Position numbers and translations under genes: made by a program. This document shows positions 53,723-63,788 of a stretch of DNA of 64,000 nucleotides, piece after piece; position 1 is the first letter of the stretch; each line of letters starts with the position of its first letter. The DNA is from Phascolarctobacterium sp. (GTDB lineage: Bacteria > Bacillota > Negativicutes > Acidaminococcales > Acidaminococcaceae): assembly GCA_030531205.1 (NCBI GenBank), contig JAUNOC010000005.1, forward strand, positions 1 through 64,000, in the 5' to 3' direction. The notes under the pieces were generated by a model. The model worked only from the letters and a program-made list of their open reading frames with translations, made no database searches and had not been told where the DNA came from.

Positions 53723-54268
53723 TTTCCGCCCCAGGCGTGGGGCGGGGGACCGGCTCAGTTTTTAAGTAGCCGGTGGTGGGGTCGCTCTCTGCGACTGCAC
53801 CACGAACATCCTACTCTATTCTTGCCTTAACTTCCCTATCTATAAATTCACATACACTTCTAAAATTTTTATCTACATCACTATTCAAAATTCTAATTAC
53901 CTTATACCCATTTTGTTCCAAGAATCTTATTCTTTCCTTATCATATTTTTGACTGTCAGGATTATAATGTCCTCCTCCATCAAGTTCAACAATGAGTTTA
54001 ACTGCATTACAAGAAAAATCTGCAATGTATTTACCAATGATTACCTGTCTTTTGAATTTAATTGGATATTTTTTTAGAAACATAAACCATAACTTGCCTT
54101 CCCATGGTGTCATTTGCTTCCGCATTTCTTTGGCATATTGATTTAGTTTTTCTTTAGTTTCAACTTGTTTCATTGTGTTATTTTTCTTATCGTAGCGAGC
54201 GACCCACCCCGTCTTGCCTTTTTATGTTCCTTTAGGCAATCCACCCCGCCCACGCCTGGGCGGGAAAA
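53723..54268. mobile_element. DUF559 cassette, copy 2 (546 bp)
   Basis: Base-for-base the same as 51321-51866, in the same orientation, 2402 bp away. The two copies bracket wecA, the fchA-like gene and tRNA-Ser. To its right are TTCGTATAACCCCTAAC and heptamer modules of the general repeat family. Confidence 0.7.
53811..54173 (-). CDS. DUF559 endonuclease-like protein, copy 2
   Basis: A 120-residue protein, the same residue for residue as that encoded at 51409-51771, with putative active site D52, E63, D65 and H69. See that entry for motifs. Being lodged upstream of the tRNA-Ser gene in the same direction, transcription of the cassette could run into the tRNA. Confidence 0.85.
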   Translation of the reverse strand: MKQVETKEKLNQYAKEMRKQMTPWEGKLWFMFLKKYPIKFKRQVIIGKYIADFSCNAVKLIVELDGGGHYNPDSQKYDKERIRFLEQNGYKVIRILNSDVDKNFRSVCEFIDREVKARIE

Positions 54269-54289
54269 ATTCGTATAACCCCTAACTTC

Positions 54290-54420
54290 CCTAATTCCTG
54301 ACACCTCAAACCTGATACCTGAAATATAATCACTGGAACATTTTACCTTCCCTAATCCCTAACCTCTAACTCCTAATGCCTAATTATAATCACAATAACA
54401 TTTTACCACAATTTTTAATT
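54290..54420. repeat. Heptamer runs with two TIR right ends before ftsY end
   Basis: ACACCTCAAACCTGATACC and AATCCCTAACCTCTAACTCC runs alternate with TAATCACTGGAACATTTTAC (about 54327) and TAATCACAATAACATTTTAC (about 54386). Confidence 0.65.
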
Positions 54421-54432
54421 TATAATTTCTAA

Positions 54433-55341
54433 TTATTCAAAAAGTGCTTCCACAAATTTATCTGCTTCAAAGGGTTTGAAATCCATCATCCCTTCCCCAC
54501 AACCAATCCATTTGACAGGCAGTCCTAATTCTTCCTTAACTGCCACAGCCATACCGCCTTTGGCGGTACCATCCAACTTGGTAAGGATAACTCCTGTAAC
54601 TTTGGCACTTTCCATAAACACCTTTGCCTGTGCAATGGCGTTCTGCCCCATAGTGGCATCCAACACCAAAAAGGTTTCCTGCGGTCCTTCGGGAATTTCT
54701 TTTTTTATGACACGATGAATTTTTTCCAGTTCATTCATCAAATTAACTTTGTTATGCAATCTGCCAGCCGTATCTATAAAGAGGATATCCACCCCCCGTG
54801 CCTTTGCTGCTTGTACGGCATCAAAGACCACTGCCGCAGGGTCTGCCCCTTCTCCGTGAGCGATAACATCCACACCACCACGCTCGCCCCAAATTTTCAA
54901 CTGCTCGGCCGCAGCCGCCCGAAAGGTGTCTGCCGCTGCCAAAAGCACTTTATATTTGAAAAGTGTAAAGTAATTGGCCAATTTGCCGATGGTCGTGGTT
55001 TTTCCCACGCCATTAACCCCCACCACCAAAATCACAGTGGGTTTGCCGGCAATTTTCGTACGCTGTCCTTCATAAGTCAGCATTTGCGTTAAATAGTTTT
55101 TCAGGAAAGGCATTACTTCATCAGGTGTCTTAATTTCCCCTTTTTTGGCACCTTCCCGTACTGCCTGCAAAAGTTTTTCGGTGGTCTTTGTTCCCACATC
55201 AGCACTGATTAAAATCATTTCTAATTCTTCATAGAAATCATCATCAAGGTGGGTACTGCCCGTAACCAAGTCAACTATTCTGTTGGTAAAATTGGAACGG
55301 GTTTTGGCAAGTCCCGCTTTCAAAGTTTCTAAAAAACTCAT
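54433..55341 (-). CDS. ftsY: Signal recognition particle receptor FtsY
   Basis: A 302-residue SRP receptor GTPase with the NG domain only; the long acidic A domain is absent, as in many Firmicutes. GTPase motifs are GVNGVGKTTTIGKLA, DTFRAAAAEQL, DTAGRL and TKLDGTAKGG. It docks SRP-ribosome complexes at the membrane. Its start overlaps the smc stop by one base, in the common smc-ftsY order. SRP RNA is at 60061. Confidence 0.96.
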   Translation of the reverse strand: MSFLETLKAGLAKTRSNFTNRIVDLVTGSTHLDDDFYEELEMILISADVGTKTTEKLLQAVREGAKKGEIKTPDEVMPFLKNYLTQMLTYEGQRTKIAGKPTVILVVGVNGVGKTTTIGKLANYFTLFKYKVLLAAADTFRAAAAEQLKIWGERGGVDVIAHGEGADPAAVVFDAVQAAKARGVDILFIDTAGRLHNKVNLMNELEKIHRVIKKEIPEGPQETFLVLDATMGQNAIAQAKVFMESAKVTGVILTKLDGTAKGGMAVAVKEELGLPVKWIGCGEGMMDFKPFEADKFVEALFE

Positions 55342-58300
55342 CAGGCATCCATACCTTCTTGACTTGCCGCATCACTTATCTTAACGGAGAGCAGTTTGGA
55401 TACGCCGCTTTCCTCCATAGTTACACCATACATAATGTCTGCACTTTCCATTGTTCCTTTGCGATGGGTAATCACAATGAACTGGGTCTTTTGAGCATAG
55501 TTGTGCAGGAAACTACTAAAACGCCCGATATTGGCATCATCCAAAGGTGCATCAATTTCGTCCAAAATACAAAATGGGCTGGGCTGATAACGCAAGAGTG
55601 CAAAGAGCAAAGCAATAACCGTCAGAGCACGCTCACCGCCACTGAGCAGGAACAGACCTTTGGTCTTCTTTCCCGGCGGCTGTGCTTCAATATCAATACC
55701 GCTTTCCAAAGTGTCATTGGGGTCAATCAGTTTCAAAGATGCGGTACCTCCGCCAAACAATTCCTGATAACATTCTACAAAATAGGTGTTGATTTGCTGG
55801 AATGCCTCATTAAAACGGCTGATCATCCCTTCGTTGATTTCCGCAATAACAGTTTCCAAGTTTTCTTTGGCAGTAACTAAATCTGCATATTGCTTTTGAT
55901 AGAGTTCTGCTCTTTCTTTGACTGCATCATATTCTTCCACCGCTGCAGGATTCACAGGTCCCAAATCAATAATCTGGTTAGTTAAATCCCTTTCCTTGCG
56001 GCTCAGTTCCCTGTCACTGTCTTCCAATAAATCGGTCTTGTGGGCATCTTCAATGGTCATGTGGTATTCCATATCCAACTGTTCCAAAGCATGCTCATAG
56101 TCCGCATTGGCACGAGTCAAATCCACATCTATTTGATGCACTTTGGTTTCTGCACTTGCCACCGTCCTGCGGAAATCCAAAGCAATTTGGTCTGCTTCTT
56201 CATATTTGGCTTGTGCCTCTGCCCGCTGTTCCAAAAATTTTTCTTTACCGCCAGAACTTTCTGCCAAATCCTCCATCATAGCATCCTGTTTGGTTGCCAT
56301 TTCCTGACGTTGGTTGTTACATTCCACCACCAAAGCGGCAAGCCGTTCCCGTTCATCATCATTTTTGGAAATTTCTTCTTGTAATGCCGCTTGGGAATTG
56401 TCCAAATCACGCATACGGTCTTCTTTATATTTCATATCATTTTCGTTCTTACCAAGTTCAACTTTTATCTCTGCCAAAACATTGTCAAGGGCATTGAGAT
56501 TAGTTTGCTCATGCTTAATTCTCTCGCTTAATTCGTCCAATTTTTCTTTAGCACCTTGATCCATATTTTCCCGTTCTGTCAATGTATTGCGTAATTCTTT
56601 AACCCTGTCACGTTGTGCCATATATGTATTGGCGGCTTCCGTACGATCACCCAAAGCAGCTGCTAATTTGGCATCTGCCTCATTCTTTTCCCTCTGTAAA
56701 TTTGCCGCTTCCAACTGTAACTCTTTGACACGCAGGGTACCATTTTCAACTTTTTTCGAGAGTTCCTGTTCTGTTTTGGCTGTGGTGCTTGCTACACTTT
56801 GTGCTTCTTCCAATTTTTCCTGCCAAGCCAAAACTTCACTTTCTTCTTTCGTTACTTGTACTTTTAATTCTTCAATAGCTTTTTCACGGCTCAAATATCC
56901 TTCCCGTTGCCGTCTTGCACCACCGGTCATGGAACCGCCAGCATTCACCACATCCCCGTCAAGGGTAACAACTTTCAAATGGAATCTTCCCTCTTTAGCC
57001 GCATTAAGAGCAACATCCAAATTTTCTGCCACTAAAATACGTCCCAGCAAAAATTTTAATGCTTTTTCTGCAACGGGTTCACATTCAATCAAATCAAAGG
57101 CAAAACCTAAAACACCGGGCAAATTTGCCAATGCCGTTTCATCATCCCGCAATGCTCTTGGTTCAACTGTATCTAACGGCAGGAAAGTTGCCCTGCCCGC
57201 ATTCTGCTCTTTCAAAAATTTGATGGCGGTTTTGGCAGTTTCTGCATCTTCCGTAACAATGTTTTGCGCTCCATCTCCCAAAGCGGTCTCAATGGCAGTT
57301 ACTAATTTGGGGTCAACTTTAATGAGTTCCGCTGCCACGCCAATAATTTTGTTACGCCAACCGGCTTGTGCTTTCAGCACTGTGCGAATCCCGTTGCCAA
57401 ACCCGTCATAACTTTCCTGCATTTGTTCCAATGTATTCAAACGGGTTTCCGCCATAGCAAGACGGCGTTCTGCCTCTGCCTTGCCATTGGCCTGGTTAGC
57501 AACATTCTCATTTTGTGCCCCCAAAGTGTTTTTCAACTCTGCCAATTCAGCATTAAAACGATCTCTATCACGTTCTATTCTGGCTAATTCATCGGTAATA
57601 CTCTTACCCCGTGTTTCCACATCTTCCGCTTGAGCTTCCAAAGTTTCAATAACTTCTTTCAATCCTTCCCTTTGCTTGACCCGTTCTTCCTGTTCCTTTT
57701 CCAAAGTTTCCAATTCTGAACGGAGTGCCAATAGTTCTTCCATACCTTTAAAATAACTGCTTTGAGAATCATTCTGTTCATTGTAAGCGGCATCATAGCG
57801 TGTCTGTGCCGCATTTCGTTCTTCTTGTTTGGCGCTTAATTTTTGTTCCAAAGCATTATGTGCCATTTCTAAATTGTCAAACTCTTGGGCTGTGTTATCC
57901 AATATTTCCTGATTGGTCTTTATCTGTTCTGCCAATGTTTTATTCTTTTCATCCAAACGGATGCTGTTTTTTGTGCTTTGTTCTGCACGTTCTTCCAGCA
58001 CCTTCATTTCCCCACGTAAATGTTCAAGGGCGGTTTGCTTTTCAGCAATCACTCCCTGCAAATTGGCAAAATCCTCATTCAATTTATCCCAAGCATGTTT
58101 CAATTCTAAAGCAAGGGCTTCTTTCTGCCCCAGTTCCGTCTGCTTAACCGTCAATTCATTTTGTAAATTTTCCTGCTTATCCAATAGCTTTTGACGGGTG
58201 GTTTCCACATTATCAATCTTCCGCATAAATTCAGTCAGGCGAACCTGTTTCAGCAAGCTGTCCAACTCATTGAATTTCAATGTCTTTTCTGCTGCTTCTT

Positions 58301-58916
58301 TCATGGGTGCAACCTGATTTTCTATTTCCGTCTTAATATCGTTAATACGGATTAAATTTGTACCAGTTTCTTCCAGTTTCCGCATAGCTTCCTTTTTACG
58401 CATACGGTATTTGGAAATGCCTGCCGCCTCTTCAAAAATTGTGCGTCTTTCTTCCGGTCGGGAATTCAAAATTTCATCAATCTTGTTTTGCCCGATAATG
58501 CTCATAGATCCCTTGCCAAGTCCGGTGTCCGCCATTAAATCTATAATGTCTTTCAACCGTACATTTTTCTTGTTAATTTGATATTCGCTGTCGCCGCTAC
58601 GGTACAGACGGCGGGTTAAACATACTTCATCAAAATCCAACGGTAACTGATGATCGGTATTGTCAAACACCAAATTAACTTCAGCCAAACCTAATTGACG
58701 GCGTTTAGCCGTACCGCTGAAAATTACATCTTCCATTTTACCGCCACGCAGATTCTTGGAGCTTTGCTCACCAAGCACCCAACGGATGGCATCAGAAATA
58801 TTGGACTTACCGCTGCCGTTCGGTCCAACTATAGCGGTAATCCCCTTTTCAAAGCTTAATTCAGTTTTATCCGCAAATGACTTAAAACCAAAGGTCTCAA
58901 AATTTTTTAGTCTCAT
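55341..58916 (-). CDS. smc: Chromosome partition protein SMC
   Basis: A 1191-residue SMC ATPase. Walker [17 protein letters not shown] lies near the N-terminus, two long coiled coils flank a hinge (about 520-640), and the C-terminal head has the signature LLSGGERAL and Walker [16 protein letters not shown]. It compacts and segregates DNA with ScpA/ScpB. AAAGGAAAG precedes the ATG. Length is typical. Confidence 0.97.
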   Translation of the reverse strand: MRLKNFETFGFKSFADKTELSFEKGITAIVGPNGSGKSNISDAIRWVLGEQSSKNLRGGKMEDVIFSGTAKRRQLGLAEVNLVFDNTDHQLPLDFDEVCLTRRLYRSGDSEYQINKKNVRLKDIIDLMADTGLGKGSMSIIGQNKIDEILNSRPEERRTIFEEAAGISKYRMRKKEAMRKLEETGTNLIRINDIKTEIENQVAPMKEAAEKTLKFNELDSLLKQVRLTEFMRKIDNVETTRQKLLDKQENLQNELTVKQTELGQKEALALELKHAWDKLNEDFANLQGVIAEKQTALEHLRGEMKVLEERAEQSTKNSIRLDEKNKTLAEQIKTNQEILDNTAQEFDNLEMAHNALEQKLSAKQEERNAAQTRYDAAYNEQNDSQSSYFKGMEELLALRSELETLEKEQEERVKQREGLKEVIETLEAQAEDVETRGKSITDELARIERDRDRFNAELAELKNTLGAQNENVANQANGKAEAERRLAMAETRLNTLEQMQESYDGFGNGIRTVLKAQAGWRNKIIGVAAELIKVDPKLVTAIETALGDGAQNIVTEDAETAKTAIKFLKEQNAGRATFLPLDTVEPRALRDDETALANLPGVLGFAFDLIECEPVAEKALKFLLGRILVAENLDVALNAAKEGRFHLKVVTLDGDVVNAGGSMTGGARRQREGYLSREKAIEELKVQVTKEESEVLAWQEKLEEAQSVASTTAKTEQELSKKVENGTLRVKELQLEAANLQREKNEADAKLAAALGDRTEAANTYMAQRDRVKELRNTLTERENMDQGAKEKLDELSERIKHEQTNLNALDNVLAEIKVELGKNENDMKYKEDRMRDLDNSQAALQEEISKNDDERERLAALVVECNNQRQEMATKQDAMMEDLAESSGGKEKFLEQRAEAQAKYEEADQIALDFRRTVASAETKVHQIDVDLTRANADYEHALEQLDMEYHMTIEDAHKTDLLEDSDRELSRKERDLTNQIIDLGPVNPAAVEEYDAVKERAELYQKQYADLVTAKENLETVIAEINEGMISRFNEAFQQINTYFVECYQELFGGGTASLKLIDPNDTLESGIDIEAQPPGKKTKGLFLLSGGERALTVIALLFALLRYQPSPFCILDEIDAPLDDANIGRFSSFLHNYAQKTQFIVITHRKGTMESADIMYGVTMEESGVSKLLSVKISDAASQEGMDA

Positions 58917-58946
58917 AATCTTTCCTTTTCTAAATATAATGTAGTA

Positions 58947-58975
58947 ATTTTAACATAAATAAGAAAATTTTACAA
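58947..58975 (-). promoter_or_regulatory. Promoter of smc-ftsY
   Basis: TTGTAA (58975-58970), 17-bp spacer, TAAAAT (58952-58947) on the minus strand. Confidence 0.6.
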
Positions 58976-58992
58976 ATATTAAAAGTATGTGT

Positions 58993-58998
58993 TATAAT
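58993..58998 (+). promoter_or_regulatory. Extended -10 promoter of the universal stress gene
   Basis: TGT-TATAAT on the plus strand, 41 bases before the ATG; GAAAGGAG ribosome site follows. Confidence 0.5.
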
Positions 58999-59039
58999 AT
59001 AGTTGTTAAAGGTGTTTCTTCTTTTGAAAGGAGCAATGT

Positions 59040-59867
59040 ATGAATAGTTTTTCACGGGTTCTGATTGCAACAGACCTGTCCCGTCAGTCCACCAATATGA
59101 CTGACGGTCTAACCAGTTTATGTCCCAATGGGGACACTCAAGTTATTTTGGCACACGTCTTTGAAGATGAAGACGATGCCGAACCCCGAAGTAGAAGTTT
59201 CAATGAAGTAATTAAGAAATTAGAAAAATTTCGGGATAATTTAGAAAAGGAAGGTTATACAGATTTAAAGATTCTTACTGCCACCGGAGACCCGGCAGAG
59301 CAAATCCATCGTTTGACAGAAGAAAATGATGCAGATTTAATCTTTGTTGCCAGTCACGGAAAAGGGTTTATCCGCAGTGCCATTATGGGTGACAGCACCA
59401 CTTACGATTTGGCAAGATCTGCCTTACAACCTATCTTTATTGATAAAGATGACGAGGATGCACAGGATAACCTGTTAAGCAATGTTCTTATTGCCACCGA
59501 CTTTTCCAAAAAATCTTTGCAAGCATTAGATATTGTTAAAGAATTACGTAATAAGGTCGGGCATGTCATTTTAATCCATGTTATTGAAGATGAAGACGAC
59601 ACCAATTTTGACGATGCTTCCACTTTTCTGCAAGAATTGGTTGACGAATTAAAAATGTTCAACATTGATGCAGAATATGTTATCGAAGAAGGTATTGCCA
59701 GTAAAGAAATTATCAGAACAGCAGAAGACAGGCACTGTCAAATCATTACTTTGGCAAAAACCGGTGCCGGCGCCAGTGATTTAGACCCTTTGGGAAGTAC
59801 TGCCAAAGCACTGCTTCTTAATGCAGAATGTGCCCTGCTCTTAATGCCAGATGTGGAAGACGATTAA
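59040..59867 (+). CDS. Tandem universal stress protein (UspA)
   Basis: A 275-residue protein made of two Usp domains. Domain 1 (about 1-138) has VLIATDLSRQS and SHGKGFIRSAIMGDST. Domain 2 (about 146-275) has VLIATDFSKKS and AKTGAGASDLDPLGSTA. The G-rich nucleotide loop of domain 1 is close to the ATP-binding GxxGxxxGS(ST) pattern, while domain 2 is more divergent. Cytoplasmic; role in stress survival is assumed from the family. It is divergent from smc. Confidence 0.9.
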   Translation: MNSFSRVLIATDLSRQSTNMTDGLTSLCPNGDTQVILAHVFEDEDDAEPRSRSFNEVIKKLEKFRDNLEKEGYTDLKILTATGDPAEQIHRLTEENDADLIFVASHGKGFIRSAIMGDSTTYDLARSALQPIFIDKDDEDAQDNLLSNVLIATDFSKKSLQALDIVKELRNKVGHVILIHVIEDEDDTNFDDASTFLQELVDELKMFNIDAEYVIEEGIASKEIIRTAEDRHCQIITLAKTGAGASDLDPLGSTAKALLLNAECALLLMPDVEDD

Positions 59868-59881
59868 AATTTAGATTTATC

Positions 59882-59910
59882 TTGACATAGAAAATAAAAA
59901 AAAGTATAAT
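59882..59910 (+). promoter_or_regulatory. Consensus promoter of tRNA-Ser and SRP RNA
   Basis: TTGACA (59882-59887), exactly 17 bp, TATAAT (59905-59910): full consensus sigmaA promoter. Confidence 0.85.
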
Positions 59911-59927
59911 GCTATTCGCTACTGCAC

Positions 59928-60018
59928 GGAGAGATGACCGAGTGGTTGAAGGTGCACGCCTGGAAAGCGTGTGTACGGCAAAACCGTACCAAGGGTTCGA
60001 ATCCCTTTCTCTCCGCCA
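59928..60018 (+). tRNA. tRNA-Ser (anticodon GGA)
   Basis: Acceptor GGAGAGA/TCTCTCC, anticodon loop CTGGAAA with GGA, long variable arm (GTACGGCAAAACCGTAC), GGTTCGAATCC T-loop and encoded CCA. Confidence 0.95.
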
Positions 60019-60060
60019 TTTGAAAATCACCGCCTAACAAGCGGTTTTTCTTTTCTCTTT

Positions 60061-60175
60061 AGCACTGCGTCCATCGGGTCCACGCAATAGGATACTGTGA
60101 ACCGGGTCAGGTCCGGAAGGAAGCAGCCCTAAGCGGAGGAATATGTGCCGTGGGCAGCCCGGTGGCCGCAGTGCT
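60061..60175 (+). ncRNA. ffs: Signal recognition particle RNA (small bacterial type)
   Basis: The conserved SRP domain IV core GGTCAGGTCCGGAAGGAAGC is followed by AGCCCTAAG. The termini AGCACTGCG and CGCAGTGCT pair to close a rod of about 115 nt. It binds Ffh and works with FtsY. It probably shares the promoter at 59882 with the tRNA. Confidence 0.95.
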
Positions 60176-60189
60176 GAGGAGAAGAGCAT

Positions 60190-60226
60190 AAAAAATACCT
60201 GACGCAAAGCGTCAGGTATTTTTTTA
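60190..60226. terminator. Bidirectional terminator between ffs and pduL
   Basis: ATACCTGACGC-AAA-GCGTCAGGTAT stem with A- and T-tracts on the two sides; it serves ffs on the plus strand and pduL on the minus strand. Confidence 0.9.
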
Positions 60227-60230
60227 TGCT

Positions 60231-60800
60231 TTACCAAACCACTTCCATCATATCACCGTTTTTAACATTACAAGCATTCCCCTCATCTGTATCAATATGA
60301 ATTTCATCCGCATGAGTTTCGCCTGTACGCACCACAACATTATCAAATCGCAAAGCCCTATCTCCTTTAACAACCAGCGAAACAATATCGTGATTTTTCA
60401 AACCATACTTGGTAGCAGTTGCCGGGCATAAATGAATATGCCGGCCGGCAACAATAACACCCTTGGGCAAATCTATTTCTCCTTTTGGCCCCACCAAATG
60501 CATAGCAGGTGTGTTATCCAAATCTCCTGATTGACGCATAACCGGTTTTACGCCCATTTTTCTTGCTTCAGACATGCTTAATTCAATCTGGTCATAAGGA
60601 CGCAATGGTCCTAAAATTCTAAACACCATTTCCCCTTTTTCAGTTACCAGTTTTATTTGTTCTTCAGAAGCAAACTGTCCCGGCTGACTGATTGGTTTTT
60701 TCTTATGTAATTCACTGCCTTTGCCAAAAAGCACATCCATAGTTTCCCTGGTCAAATGACAATGTCTGGCGCTAACGCCTACCGTTAAATCAAACTTCAT
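60231..60800 (-). CDS. pduL: Phosphate propanoyl/acetyltransferase PduL
   Basis: A 189-residue PduL-type phosphotransacylase. Its metal-binding histidine motifs SARHCHLT near the N-terminus and AGRHIHLCP near residue 117 are present, as is GPKGEIDLPKGVI. It interconverts acyl-CoA and acyl-phosphate, supplying AckA. It lacks the N-terminal encapsulation peptide of microcompartment versions, so it is probably cytosolic. It follows ackA by 10 bp; no pta is seen. Confidence 0.93.
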   Translation of the reverse strand: MKFDLTVGVSARHCHLTRETMDVLFGKGSELHKKKPISQPGQFASEEQIKLVTEKGEMVFRILGPLRPYDQIELSMSEARKMGVKPVMRQSGDLDNTPAMHLVGPKGEIDLPKGVIVAGRHIHLCPATATKYGLKNHDIVSLVVKGDRALRFDNVVVRTGETHADEIHIDTDEGNACNVKNGDMMEVVW

Positions 60801-60810
60801 TTTGCTCTCC

Positions 60811-62004
60811 TCACTTGCCTAATAATCGTTTACATTCTCTGGCAATCATCAATTCCTCATTGGTAGGAACAATATAGATTGCAACTTTAGAATCATCCGT
60901 ACTAATTTTGCGTGGTTTATCCCCGTGCTCATTACGTTCCTTGTCCAACTTTGTACCCCAATGGCTTAAATTAGCACAAACCTTATTCCGCACATAGGGA
61001 GAATTTTCACCAACACCTGCTGTGAACACCAAGGCATCAATGCCGTCCATAATCATAACATAACTGCCAATGAATTTTTCCACTTGGTAAGCAAAGGCAT
61101 CAATTGCCATTTCCGCTCGTTCATCACCTTTAATGGCTTCATCTTCTACATCCCTAAAATCGCTGGAAATTCCTGACAAGCCCAACACACCGGACTGGCC
61201 GTTCAAATAACGCATAACTTGTTTAACGGTCATATCTTCGTGTTCCATAATGAAGCCGACCAACGCCGGGTCAATTTCTCCACAACGGGTACCCATAATT
61301 AAACCATCCAATGGTGTAAAACCCATACTAGTATCAACGGAATGTCCGTTCTTAACAGCGGTAACACTGGCACCATTGCCAAGATGGCAAATAACCAGTT
61401 TTAAATCTTCTGCTTTTTTACCCATCAGTTCTGCTGTTCTTTCTGTAACATAGCGATGGGAAGTGCCATGAAAGCCATATCTACGGATACCATATTTTTT
61501 GTATAAATCATAAGGCAAGCCGTACATAAATGCCTTTTGGGGCATCTGTTGATGAAATGCCGTATCAAAAACAGCAATCTGCGGTGTTTTCGGTATTAAC
61601 TTCATACAGGTTTCGATACCTGCCAAATTTGCCGGATTATGCAAAGGTGCAATGGATATACATTTTTTAATGCCTTCAATAACTTCAGCATCCACCTTCA
61701 CTGTTTCCTTGAAAAGTTCCCCACCATGAGTTACCCTGTGGCCTACCACATCAATTTCATTCAAACTTTTAATAACTTTGTGAGGGCCTTTGCAAAGAAT
61801 ATCCAACACTAAAGCAATGCCTGCACTATGACCAGCAATGTCCTGTTCCACCACATATTGTGCATCACCAACCTGATATTTCAACCGACTGCCGTTTAAG
61901 CCAATCCGTTCCACCAATCCTTTGGTGACAACACTTTCGTTCTCCATATCCAAAAGTTGATACTTTATAGAAGAACTGCCACAATTCAATACTAATGCTT
62001 TCAT
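60811..62004 (-). CDS. ackA: Acetate kinase
   Basis: A 397-residue ASKHA-fold kinase: VLNCGSSSIKYQL, VGHRVTHGG, FDTAFHQQMP, HGTSHRYV, CHLGNGASV and FTAGVGENSP are all present. It makes ATP from acetyl-phosphate (or propionyl-phosphate). The ATG at 62004 is chosen with GAAGGGAG upstream; the longer frame would translate a terminator. With pduL it forms a two-gene substrate-level phosphorylation unit. Confidence 0.96.
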   Translation of the reverse strand: MKALVLNCGSSSIKYQLLDMENESVVTKGLVERIGLNGSRLKYQVGDAQYVVEQDIAGHSAGIALVLDILCKGPHKVIKSLNEIDVVGHRVTHGGELFKETVKVDAEVIEGIKKCISIAPLHNPANLAGIETCMKLIPKTPQIAVFDTAFHQQMPQKAFMYGLPYDLYKKYGIRRYGFHGTSHRYVTERTAELMGKKAEDLKLVICHLGNGASVTAVKNGHSVDTSMGFTPLDGLIMGTRCGEIDPALVGFIMEHEDMTVKQVMRYLNGQSGVLGLSGISSDFRDVEDEAIKGDERAEMAIDAFAYQVEKFIGSYVMIMDGIDALVFTAGVGENSPYVRNKVCANLSHWGTKLDKERNEHGDKPRKISTDDSKVAIYIVPTNEELMIARECKRLLGK

Positions 62005-62027
62005 TTTTACTCCCTTCCACATCTGCA

Positions 62028-62055
62028 AAAATCCGCCGCTGTTGCGACGGATTTT
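62028..62055 (-). terminator. Terminator of rplM-rpsI
   Basis: AAAATCCGCCGC pairs with GCGACGGATTTT (one mismatch) after rpsI. Confidence 0.75.
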
Positions 62056-62062
62056 GAATTTG

Positions 62063-62458
62063 TTAACGCTTGCTGTATTGACTTGCCTTACGCGCTTTCT
62101 TGAGGCCATATTTACGGCGCTCTTTTACACGAGGATCACGAGTAAGAAGTCCTGCTTTTTTCAAAGAAGCACGGAAATCCATATCAATTTTCAACAATGC
62201 ACGGGCAATGCCATGACGCACAGCACCTGCTTGTCCGCTGAAGCCACCCCCAAATACATTGGCAATGACATCATACTTACCTTTGGTATCGGTAACATCC
62301 AAAGGTTGATTAACAATCAGTTCCAAAGTTTTCAAACCAAAGTATTCAGTCAATGGTTTATCATTAATTGTGATTTTACCATCACCCGGGAACATACGCA
62401 CACGGGCAACGGAAGCTTTACGACGGCCTGTAGCCATATAAACTGCTTTATCTGCCAT
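62063..62458 (-). CDS. rpsI: 30S ribosomal protein S9
   Basis: A 131-residue S9 (uS9) with [31 protein letters not shown] and the C-terminal [12 protein letters not shown] tail that contacts P-site tRNA. It follows rplM by 17 bp, as in most bacteria. GGGAGGG lies upstream of the ATG. Confidence 0.98.
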   Translation of the reverse strand: MADKAVYMATGRRKASVARVRMFPGDGKITINDKPLTEYFGLKTLELIVNQPLDVTDTKGKYDVIANVFGGGFSGQAGAVRHGIARALLKIDMDFRASLKKAGLLTRDPRVKERRKYGLKKARKASQYSKR

Positions 62459-62475
62459 TTCAATACCCTCCCGGA

Positions 62476-62913
62476 TTAACGAACATCAATTTCCATAACT
62501 TCAGGTTTTTGTGCTGCATGAGGATGCTCTGCACCGGCATACACGTGAAGTTTGGTATAAATTTTGCTGCCAAGCGTATTGTGGGGAAGCATACCTTTTA
62601 CTGCCATTTCCACTACGCGACATGGGAACTTTTGTAACATGTCCCCAGCTTTAACATATTTATCACCACCCAGATAACCGCTGTGGGAAAAATATTCTTT
62701 GTCTGTCAACTTTTTGCCAGTCAATACAACTTTTGCTGCATTGATGACAATTACATGGTCGCCACAATCCATATGCGGGGTAAAGGTAGGTTTATGTTTC
62801 CCACGCAGGACTTTAGCTACTTCAGCAGCCAAACGACCCAATGTTTTATCAGCTGCGTCCACCACAAACCATTTGTGTTCAATGTTGGACGGATTAGCCA
62901 AGAATGTCTTCAT
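62476..62913 (-). CDS. rplM: 50S ribosomal protein L13
   Basis: A 145-residue L13 (uL13): [44 protein letters not shown]. The start at 62913 has GGAGGAAAG upstream; the upstream frame is the mRNA leader. It is the first gene of rplM-rpsI. Confidence 0.98.
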   Translation of the reverse strand: MKTFLANPSNIEHKWFVVDAADKTLGRLAAEVAKVLRGKHKPTFTPHMDCGDHVIVINAAKVVLTGKKLTDKEYFSHSGYLGGDKYVKAGDMLQKFPCRVVEMAVKGMLPHNTLGSKIYTKLHVYAGAEHPHAAQKPEVMEIDVR

Positions 62914-63003
62914 TCTTCTTTCCTCCATTAAAATTTTCTTTACAAACCTTGTCCCCACACCGTCATTCGGGGCTAATGAAATCAGACATGGACTGACAAG
63001 CGA
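62914..63003 (-). promoter_or_regulatory. Structured leader of rplM
   Basis: About 90 bases between the promoter and the rplM start, with a CCCC..GGGG stem (GCCCCGAATGACGGTGTGGGG). It may be an L13 autoregulatory leader; this is inference from position and structure only. Confidence 0.4.
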
Positions 63004-63008
63004 CATAT

Positions 63009-63037
63009 ATTATATAAATAAGTAGGTTTTTTGTCAA
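63009..63037 (-). promoter_or_regulatory. Consensus promoter of rplM-rpsI
   Basis: TTGACA (63037-63032), exactly 17 bp, TATAAT (63014-63009) on the minus strand. Confidence 0.85.
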
Positions 63038-63050
63038 GTTAATTGTTTAA

Positions 63051-63788
63051 TTATTCGTAGTTGACTTGTCTAAGGTATAGTCCTCCTGCCGGAGCCGGGG
63101 ATGACAGGAAAGCATTTCTGGGACTGTTTAATTCTTTTTGAAACTCTGCTACAGTCCGCTTTCCCAATCCTACCTGCACCAAACTCCAAACCAAGTTTCG
63201 TACCATATGATATAAAAAGCCATTGGCAAGAATGTCAAAAATCACCATATCCCCGTCCTGGCTGAACTCTGCCTTATACACCCTACGTATAGTAGAAATA
63301 CTGTCAGAGCCCGTGCTGCAAAAGGCTACAAAATCTTTTTCACCTATGAGTAATTTTGCTGCCTCGTTCATCTTTGCCAAATTCAGTTTTTCCCCCAATA
63401 ACCAACAACGGTCATATAAAAACGGGTTTGGGCCTGACAATGTGTTAATCTTATAAGTATATTCTTTACTCTTGGCACTGAAACGGGCATGAAATTCTTC
63501 CGGCATTTCTTTCGCACTTAAAACAGCAATATCTGCCGGCAAAAGTGATTCTGCTACCCTCAAAATATTCGGGCAAGGAATATTACCATTTGTCTTGAAA
63601 GATATAACTTGACCAAGGGCATGCACCCCTGCATCCGTACGGCCGCTGGCAGATATTCTAACTTTCTCGCCACAAACTTGTGTAAGAAACTCTTCCAATA
63701 CATCTTGTATAGTACTACCACATGGCTGGCTCTGCATCCCACGATAATTTGTGCCAAGATAGGCAATTTCCAACTTAATGTTCCTCAT
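63051..63788 (-). CDS. truA: tRNA pseudouridine synthase A
   Basis: A 245-residue TruA that makes pseudouridine at positions 38-40 of tRNA. The catalytic Asp lies in [27 protein letters not shown] and [17 protein letters not shown] are also present. Its start overlaps the end of trmD by 14 bp. Confidence 0.96.
   Translation of the reverse strand: MRNIKLEIAYLGTNYRGMQSQPCGSTIQDVLEEFLTQVCGEKVRISASGRTDAGVHALGQVISFKTNGNIPCPNILRVAESLLPADIAVLSAKEMPEEFHARFSAKSKEYTYKINTLSGPNPFLYDRCWLLGEKLNLAKMNEAAKLLIGEKDFVAFCSTGSDSISTIRRVYKAEFSQDGDMVIFDILANGFLYHMVRNLVWSLVQVGLGKRTVAEFQKELNSPRNAFLSSPAPAGGLYLRQVNYE

Noticed and set aside
51321-54268. Ordinary insertion sequence with transposase
   Set aside because: The only gene is a DUF559 nuclease-like protein. 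No DDE, HUH or serine/tyrosine transposase motif and no clear target duplication were seen.
61990-62109. Longer ackA start in the rpsI-ackA gap
   Set aside because: It would read through the rpsI terminator; the ATG at 62004 has a proper ribosome site and the conserved MKALVLNCGSS start.
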